Source: an uncultured Flavobacteriales bacterium (GTDB lineage Bacteria; Bacteroidota; Bacteroidia; Flavobacteriales_D; Sanyastnellaceae). Taken from it: a DNA stretch of 64,000 bases. Location of the stretch: positions 1-64,000 of the forward strand of contig CALJKR010000031.1 of NCBI GenBank assembly GCA_937974555.1, given 5' to 3'. The translations under genes were made by a program, and so were the position numbers. Positions 58,307 to 64,000 of this stretch are shown here, one piece after another. A model generated the notes under the pieces. It was not told where the DNA came from and did no database searches. It saw only the letters and a program-made list of their open reading frames with translations. The stretch's first letter is position 1. Each line of letters begins with the position of its first letter.

Positions 58307-60396
58307 ATAGCGTAAAGGTAAATTCCATTTGGATCTATGTGATCTTCGTTGTGCTCGTGATTGTGGGCGTTTCGGTGATTTCCAAAGCCGCGATGCTGCA
58401 ATTGAATCCAGATAAGAATGCCACTGAATTGGCGATGTCTTTCACCAGTAAGATTCGCGAAATAGCGCCAAGTCGTGGTCAGATTTGGTCTTCTGACGGA
58501 AGTTTATTGGCCACTACAGTTTCGGAGTATGAATTGAGATGGGATTCCAAGGCCATTCAAGATGATGAAGAATGGGCAAAGGAAGTAGATTCAGTGTGTT
58601 TGGTGTTGGCCACATTTGATCAAGGGAAATCGGCCAAAGACTATCAGCGTTTATTTAAAAGTGCTGCACGCAAGAATGCGCGTTACGAATTGCTGGGAAG
58701 ACATTTGACTTTTGAGGAGGTTAAACGTTTCAAGCAATTGCGTTTTGTTCGCAAAGGACAGAATAAAACGGGATTCTTATTCAAGGAAACCAAGAAGCGC
58801 GTCAAGCCTTACGGAAGCTTGGCTGCAAGAACCGTGGGCATTTTTCGTGATCAGAACAATGTGGGATTGGAGTTGACTTATGATTCCATTTTGGCGGGTC
58901 GTCCTGGAAAGCAATTGCAAGAGTTGATACCGGGCAATGTATGGAAGCCCATGACGGATGAATTCATTCAGGAACCGATTCCAGGGATGGACATCATTGC
59001 GACCATTGATGTTCACTTGCAAGATGTGGCTGAGCATGCTTTGCGTAAGCAATTGGACTCATTGAATGGCGAATGGGGATGCGCCATTTTAATGGAAGTA
59101 GAGACGGGTTATGTGCGGGCAATAGCCAATTTGGGAAGATCCAAGGACAGCACCTATTCGGAAATTATCAATTATGCGATTAGTCAATCAGTGGAGCCTG
59201 GCTCTACGATGAAACTCATGAGTTTGATGGCCGCCATGGAAAGTGGAAAAATCGAAGTAACCGATACAGTTAACACGGGCAACGGCGAGCGCAATTTCAA
59301 TGGGGTGACACTGCATGATAGCCACAAGGGTGGTTATGGCAGTATCTCCGTTGAACAAGTTTTTGCGAAGTCTTCCAATGTCGGTACCGCATTGGCGGTG
59401 CGCAAGGCTTTTGCTTCTGATCCACAGAAGTTTTTGGATTATTTAAATGGCTTTGGATTGGGAACACCGCTGGGTATTGATTTGGAGGGTGAAGGTCGTC
59501 CCAGTGTTTACGCTTCAGTCAAAGATTCGAAATGGAGTGCCAATAGTTTGACTCAAATGTCCATTGGTTACGAGGTGGCTTTTACACCCATTCAAATTTT
59601 ATCTTTTTACAATGCTGTAGCCAATCAAGGAAATTTGGTTCGCCCAAGTTTTGTTCAAGCGACGCGCTCCAAGGGCGGGCAGGTTAATGTCATTGAACCT
59701 ACTGTACTCCGCAAATCTATTTGCAACGAGGAAACTTTGCAGCAATGCCGACAAATGATGGAGGCCGTGGGCAAGCCCGGTGGCACCGCCTTTGAAGCCT
59801 TTAAGAATTCACCATACAAAGTGGCGGGTAAGACCGGTACTTGTTGGTTATGGAAGAACGGTAGCTACCAAGACAATCGTTATCGTGCATCTTTCGTGGG
59901 CTATTTCCCAGCGGATAAACCCAAATACTCTTGTATTGTCGTTATCGAAGATCCCCGTGGATTGTATTACGCTTCTCAAGTAGCAGCTCCTGTATTCAGG
60001 GAATTGGCCGATAAAATTTACTCCACCTCATTGGATATACATGGTAACAATTTGGTTAAGGGTGACAAGCGTTTTGCGCCACAAGTAAAAACAGGGAAGA
60101 GCAAGAATCTTCATTTATTGAGTGATGCCTTTCATCTTCCGATTGTCAAAAAGGACAACGGAACGGATTGGGCTTATCCCATTTTGGAGGGAGAGCAGAT
60201 GGTGCTTTCCGGTATGCAAGTTCGTGAAGGTGTTGTGCCCAATTGCCTGGGAATGGGGATGCGCGATGCCATACAGGCCCTGCAAGATGCGGGATACAAA
60301 TTTAGAATTCAAGGGAAAGGAAAAGTTGTAGGTCAGAGTGTCGCTGCGGGAACCGCATTGAAGAAAGGGAATGTAATCATGATTCGTTTGCAATGA
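58303..60396 (+). CDS. ftsI: Division-specific penicillin-binding protein (FtsI/PBP3-like) with PASTA domain
   Basis: This bitopic transpeptidase cross-links septal peptidoglycan. The 697-residue protein has an N-terminal membrane helix (about 8-28), a PBP dimerisation domain with the SRGQIWSSDG segment (57-66), the transpeptidase domain with STMK (301-304), SSN (357-359) and KTG near 510, and a C-terminal PASTA domain (about 630-697). The PASTA domain is usual in Gram-positive and Bacteroidota homologues but absent in E. coli FtsI. It overlaps murE and ftsL by four bases. Confidence 0.94.
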   Translation: MNSVKVNSIWIYVIFVVLVIVGVSVISKAAMLQLNPDKNATELAMSFTSKIREIAPSRGQIWSSDGSLLATTVSEYELRWDSKAIQDDEEWAKEVDSVCLVLATFDQGKSAKDYQRLFKSAARKNARYELLGRHLTFEEVKRFKQLRFVRKGQNKTGFLFKETKKRVKPYGSLAARTVGIFRDQNNVGLELTYDSILAGRPGKQLQELIPGNVWKPMTDEFIQEPIPGMDIIATIDVHLQDVAEHALRKQLDSLNGEWGCAILMEVETGYVRAIANLGRSKDSTYSEIINYAISQSVEPGSTMKLMSLMAAMESGKIEVTDTVNTGNGERNFNGVTLHDSHKGGYGSISVEQVFAKSSNVGTALAVRKAFASDPQKFLDYLNGFGLGTPLGIDLEGEGRPSVYASVKDSKWSANSLTQMSIGYEVAFTPIQILSFYNAVANQGNLVRPSFVQATRSKGGQVNVIEPTVLRKSICNEETLQQCRQMMEAVGKPGGTAFEAFKNSPYKVAGKTGTCWLWKNGSYQDNRYRASFVGYFPADKPKYSCIVVIEDPRGLYYASQVAAPVFRELADKIYSTSLDIHGNNLVKGDKRFAPQVKTGKSKNLHLLSDAFHLPIVKKDNGTDWAYPILEGEQMVLSGMQVREGVVPNCLGMGMRDAIQALQDAGYKFRIQGKGKVVGQSVAAGTALKKGNVIMIRLQ

Positions 60397-61856
60397 AATT
60401 ATTGAAAGACATATTGTACAAGGTGCGCATTGAAGAGGTGGTGGGCAATACCCACATAGCTACCGAGGGTATGACCATGGATAGCCGCGCCGTACGTCCT
60501 TTTCATTTGTTTGCCGCTATCCGTGGGTTTAATCAAGATGGTCATTTATACATTTCTAAGGCCATCGAAAGCGGTGCAAATTGTATTGTTTGTGAGCATT
60601 TGCCTCAAGAGTTGATGGCCGATGTTACCTATGTGAGGGTTCAAGATAGCGCTGAGGCATTGGGGATTATTGCAGCCAATTACTTTGATAATCCTTCGGA
60701 TAAGATTAAAGTAGTAGGCGTTACGGGCACCAATGGTAAAACCACCGTGGCCACTTTGATGTATGAGTTGTGTGAGTCTTTGGGAAAAAAGGCAGGTTTG
60801 TTGTCTACTGTTGTCAATAAAATCCACAATGAGTCGATCCCGTCAACCCACACAACACCCAATGCGATTGAGTTGCAGAAGTTGTTGTCTCAAATGGTAG
60901 AAGCGGGTTGCGAGTATGCGTTCATGGAGGTTTCCTCCCACGCTTTGGATCAAAAACGTACAGCAGGGTTAAAATTTGTTGGCGCTGCGTTTACCAATAT
61001 CACCCATGATCATTTGGATTACCATGGCTCTTTCAATGCATACATCAAAGCCAAGAAATTGTTGTTTGATGGTTTGGGTGCTGAAGCTTTTGCATTGATC
61101 AACAATGATGATCGTCACGCCGAAGTAATGTCTCAAAACTGCAAAGGAAGGGTGTACACTTTTGCTTTGCATTCCATGGCGAATTACCGTGCGCGAATCA
61201 TGGAGAATTCATTGGCCGGTTTGAGTTTGACCATTCAGCAACATGAGTTGTATACCCAGTTGATTGGCGAATTCAACGCATACAATTTACTTGCTGTATT
61301 CGGAATTTCAGTGCAATTGGGATGGGATGAAATTTCTGTGTTGACGGCTTTGAGCACATTAAAAGCGCCTGAGGGAAGATTCCAATATTTCAGATCTGAC
61401 AAAGGGGTTGTGGCCATCGTGGATTATGCCCATACACCAGATGCATTGGCCAATGTGTTGGATACCATTGGTGCCATTCGTTCTGGAAATGAAAAATTAA
61501 TTTGTGTGATGGGCTGTGGCGGTGATAGGGACAAAGCCAAGCGACCCGTAATGGGACATATCGCTTGCGAAAAGTCAACCCATGTGATTGTAACAAGTGA
61601 CAACCCCCGCTCAGAAGAACCCAAGCAAATCATTCAGGACATTGTGGTGTCCATGGATCCCATCGAGCGGAAAAAAGTTTTAACCATGGTGGACAGAGAA
61701 GAGGCCATAGCTGCGGCTTGTGCTTTGGCTTCCCCTGGGGATATCATTTTGATTGCCGGAAAAGGGCATGAAAAATACCAAGAGATTCAAGGGGTTAAGC
61801 ATCCGTTTGATGACTATCAAAAAGTAAAAGATCAACTCAAATCCATCGAGGCATGA
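60393..61856 (+). CDS. murE: UDP-MurNAc-tripeptide synthetase (meso-DAP adding)
   Basis: MurE adds the third amino acid to UDP-MurNAc-L-Ala-D-Glu in peptidoglycan precursor synthesis. The 487-residue protein carries the ATP-binding [11 protein letters not shown] loop near 108-118, the substrate segment TTPNAIELQ and the DNPRSEEP motif near 407. The DNPR motif is characteristic of enzymes that add meso-diaminopimelate rather than lysine, so the wall is predicted to be DAP type. It overlaps ftsI and mraY by four bases each. Confidence 0.96.
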   Translation: MKLLKDILYKVRIEEVVGNTHIATEGMTMDSRAVRPFHLFAAIRGFNQDGHLYISKAIESGANCIVCEHLPQELMADVTYVRVQDSAEALGIIAANYFDNPSDKIKVVGVTGTNGKTTVATLMYELCESLGKKAGLLSTVVNKIHNESIPSTHTTPNAIELQKLLSQMVEAGCEYAFMEVSSHALDQKRTAGLKFVGAAFTNITHDHLDYHGSFNAYIKAKKLLFDGLGAEAFALINNDDRHAEVMSQNCKGRVYTFALHSMANYRARIMENSLAGLSLTIQQHELYTQLIGEFNAYNLLAVFGISVQLGWDEISVLTALSTLKAPEGRFQYFRSDKGVVAIVDYAHTPDALANVLDTIGAIRSGNEKLICVMGCGGDRDKAKRPVMGHIACEKSTHVIVTSDNPRSEEPKQIIQDIVVSMDPIERKKVLTMVDREEAIAAACALASPGDIILIAGKGHEKYQEIQGVKHPFDDYQKVKDQLKSIEA

Positions 61857-63091
61857 TATATCACTTGATTAAATATTTGGACCTTCATTTTGATTTTGTC
61901 GGCGCACGTTTGTTTCAGTATTTGAGCTTTCGCGCTGCTGCTGCAGTATTGTTGTCCTTGACCATTTCCATGGTTTTTGGAAAGCGATTGATCAACTGGT
62001 TGCGATACAAGCAAGTGGGCGAAACCATTCGTGATTTGGGTTTGGATGGTCAAATGCAAAAGTCGGGCACGCCTACCATGGGGGGTATCATCATCTTGAT
62101 GTCAATCCTGATTCCCACTTTGTTGTTTGCTGATTTAACCAATGTATACATTCAAACCTTGTTGATTGCCACCGTCTGGTTGGGGATGATTGGATTCTTG
62201 GATGATTACATCAAAGTATTTAAGAAAGACAAGGAAGGATTGGCTGGTAGATTTAAGATTATCGGTCAAGTGGGTGCTGGTGTGATTGTGGCTTCCATGT
62301 TGTATTGGAATCCAACGGTAACCATCAAAGAACGCACAGATCACGAGTCCACCACTTCAGCCATGGTAGAGCAGACGGGTCAGTCAAGTGCAGTGGCCAA
62401 TTGGGAAGAAACCAAAAATATCAAAACGACCATTCCCTTTATCAAGGATAACGAATTTGATTACAGTTGGTTGTTGCCACAATCCATGCGCACGCCGGTG
62501 GCCATGTGGGTTGTATTTACTCTGGTGGTGATCATCATCGTTACGGCAGTATCCAATGGCGCCAACATCACCGATGGAATTGATGGATTGGCAGCAGGAT
62601 CCAGTGCCATCATTGGGGTGACCTTGGCCATTTTGGCTTATGTATCGGGTAATTACATTTTTGCGGATTACCTCAATATCATGTACATCCCCCGCAGTGG
62701 TGAGTTGACCATTTTTATTGCGGCATTTGTAGGTTCTTGTATTGGCTTCTTATGGTACAATTCTTATCCCGCTCAGGTGTTCATGGGTGACACAGGAAGC
62801 TTGGCTTTGGGTGGAATTATTGCGGTGTTCTCCATTGCGATACGCAAAGAATTGTTGATTCCTGTGCTGTGCGGAATTTTCTTGATTGAGAATTTGTCCG
62901 TCATTATTCAAGTTTCTTATTTCAAGTACACCAAGAAGAAATATGGTGAAGGTCGTCGTGTGTTTTTGATGTCACCATTGCACCATCATTTTCAAAAGAA
63001 GGGAATGCATGAAGCCAAGATCGTTTCTCGATTTTGGATCGTCGGAATTTTATTGGCAGTAGTAACCATCATCACTTTAAAAACAAGATAA
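61853..63091 (+). CDS. mraY: Phospho-N-acetylmuramoyl-pentapeptide transferase
   Basis: MraY makes lipid I by transferring phospho-MurNAc-pentapeptide to undecaprenyl phosphate in the inner membrane. The 412-residue protein has about ten membrane helices and the Mg-binding GFLDDYIKV and [12 protein letters not shown] motifs, with [13 protein letters not shown] near the end. It is about 50 residues longer than E. coli MraY because of an insertion (about 145-205) in a loop, rich in polar residues, which I recall as common in Bacteroidota. It overlaps murE by four bases and murD by one. Confidence 0.97.
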   Translation: MIYHLIKYLDLHFDFVGARLFQYLSFRAAAAVLLSLTISMVFGKRLINWLRYKQVGETIRDLGLDGQMQKSGTPTMGGIIILMSILIPTLLFADLTNVYIQTLLIATVWLGMIGFLDDYIKVFKKDKEGLAGRFKIIGQVGAGVIVASMLYWNPTVTIKERTDHESTTSAMVEQTGQSSAVANWEETKNIKTTIPFIKDNEFDYSWLLPQSMRTPVAMWVVFTLVVIIIVTAVSNGANITDGIDGLAAGSSAIIGVTLAILAYVSGNYIFADYLNIMYIPRSGELTIFIAAFVGSCIGFLWYNSYPAQVFMGDTGSLALGGIIAVFSIAIRKELLIPVLCGIFLIENLSVIIQVSYFKYTKKKYGEGRRVFLMSPLHHHFQKKGMHEAKIVSRFWIVGILLAVVTIITLKTR

Positions 63092-64000
63092 TGAGCAAGC
63101 GTTTGGTCATATTGGGTGGTGGAGAAAGTGGTACTGGTACTGCGCTATTGGGCAAGGCCAAAGGCTTTGAGGTATTTCTTTCTGATCAAGGAAGTATCAA
63201 GGAGAATTATATCCAAGAACTCAACGAAGCGCAAATTGAATTTGAGCAGGGTGGGCATACGGAGTCTTTGATTTTGAATGCTGACGTTGTAGTAAAGAGT
63301 CCGGGTATTCCTGAGAAAGCCCCTTTGGTTGTGGCCTTAAAGAACAAAGGGATTCCGGTGGTGTCAGAAATGGAATTTGCGGCACCCTTTAACCAAGCCA
63401 AAACGATTTGTATCACGGGTTCCAATGGTAAAACCACTACCACCTTGTTGACCTTTCATTTGCTCAAGGAAGCTGGTGTTAAAGTGGGATTGGGTGGAAA
63501 CGTAGGCAAGAGTTTCGCTCGCCAGCTTATCGCTGATCAACCCGATTGGTTTGTTCTTGAATTGAGCAGCTTTCAGTTGGATGGCATGTTTGATTTTTGC
63601 GCGGACATTGCCATATTAACCAATATCACACCGGACCATTTGGATCGTTACGAATACCAAATGGAGAAGTATGTGGCTTCTAAATTCCGAATTGCCCAGA
63701 ATCAAACCAAAGCACAGTTTTTCATTTACAATCAAGATGATCCTGAAACCCAGAAGTACATGGCCAACCATGCATTGGGCGGGACATTGATTCCATTTAC
63801 CCTTCAAGATATCCCTGTTGGGGAGGAATTTGAAGGAGCATTTATTCAATCAGAAAACATCAACATCAACATCCATAAAAATCCAGTAATTATGAAAATG
63901 ACATCATTAGCTTTGAAAGGAAAGCACAATGTGAACAACAGCATGGCAGCAGGCGTAGCTGCAAGAATTCTTGACTTGCGTAAGGAAATCGTTCGTGAGA
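63091..64000 (+). CDS. murD: UDP-N-acetylmuramoylalanine-D-glutamate ligase (partial)
   Basis: MurD adds D-glutamate to UDP-MurNAc-L-Ala. The gene starts at ATG 63091, sharing one base with the mraY stop (TAATG), and runs off the right edge after about 303 residues, against about 440 in full. The N-terminal Rossmann-like ILGGGESGTGTALLG, the ATP loop ITGSNGKTTTTLL near 110-120, the GGNVGKSF segment and TNITPDHLDRY are present. It continues the dcw cluster; the next genes (for example ftsW, murG, murC) are not visible. Confidence 0.95.
   Translation, partial: MSKRLVILGGGESGTGTALLGKAKGFEVFLSDQGSIKENYIQELNEAQIEFEQGGHTESLILNADVVVKSPGIPEKAPLVVALKNKGIPVVSEMEFAAPFNQAKTICITGSNGKTTTTLLTFHLLKEAGVKVGLGGNVGKSFARQLIADQPDWFVLELSSFQLDGMFDFCADIAILTNITPDHLDRYEYQMEKYVASKFRIAQNQTKAQFFIYNQDDPETQKYMANHALGGTLIPFTLQDIPVGEEFEGAFIQSENININIHKNPVIMKMTSLALKGKHNVNNSMAAGVAARILDLRKEIVRE

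Noticed and set aside
1..64000. tRNA or rRNA genes, prophage and transposase genes
   Set aside because: I looked for tRNA arm patterns in the larger intergenic gaps and for integrase or transposase motifs and found none I could support.

Overview
This 64 kb window is chromosomal DNA from a member of the Bacteroidota, most likely a Flavobacteriia-type organism. The evidence is in the gene content: type IX secretion (T9SS) C-terminal sorting domains on two secreted proteins, DUF4249 and YwqK/MORN-type lipoprotein and secreted families, BshA for bacillithiol, an AsmA-like envelope protein, DNA polymerase III alpha with a fused N-terminal exonuclease, and promoters with the Bacteroidota -7 element TAnnTTTG. 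Genus cannot be assigned from the sequence alone. I see no prophage, transposase, CRISPR array, tRNA or rRNA gene.

Layout. 1-631 is decayed DNA: a TolC fragment followed by what looks like the broken end of a histidine kinase that once overlapped the response regulator at 628. 1.4-2.9 kb holds a 7TM protein and a histidine kinase, convergent with that regulator. 3.0-4.5 kb carries three small lipoprotein genes in tandem, the first frameshifted. 4.6-7.2 kb has a four-repeat T9SS-exported protein and a secreted carboxypeptidase-regulatory-like protein. 7.3-12.15 kb is a leftward operon: glycosyltransferase, aroC and an AsmA-like protein. The SRP RNA gene (12.24-12.34 kb) and a YkgJ-type gene run the other way.

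13-22.5 kb is mostly housekeeping: a conserved 499-aa protein of unknown role, a metallo-hydrolase, purB, an MsbA-like ABC exporter, DUF983, DUF4249, a DegP/HtrA protease and cmk. 22.6-30.5 kb has a GH3-glucosaminidase/serine-hydrolase fusion in an operon with bshA, then aroQ and a 923-aa periplasmic repeat protein. 30.5-38.6 kb contains an FAD oxidoreductase, mdh, a secreted MORN/subtilisin/SH3 operon, a lipoprotein and an acyl-CoA reductase.

38.7-48.2 kb has a ferredoxin, then a long leftward run: MATE exporter, dnaE, an M15 peptidase, an unknown protein and a TonB-dependent receptor. 48.4-55.2 kb holds HU, trmH, another MORN-type protein, a PD-(D/E)XK nuclease, an omega-amidase-like enzyme and an operon of alpha/beta hydrolase, engB and aroB. 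From 55.4 kb a YitT protein precedes the division/cell-wall (dcw) cluster mraZ-rsmH-ftsL-ftsI-murE-mraY-murD, whose genes mostly overlap by 1-4 bases and which runs off the right edge.

How it fits together: much of the window serves the envelope (dcw cluster, AsmA, MsbA-like exporter, HtrA, M15 and NagZ-like peptidoglycan hydrolases). Three shikimate genes (aroC, aroQ, aroB) are scattered in separate operons. Genes are tightly packed, and convergent pairs are often separated by one perfect palindromic hairpin that probably terminates both. I did not find a clear new defence or mobile system. The best leads are the paired inverted MraZ-box-like sites ahead of mraZ, a 12-bp direct repeat ahead of the HU gene, the REP-like intergenic elements, the decayed kinase region and several secreted proteins of unknown function.
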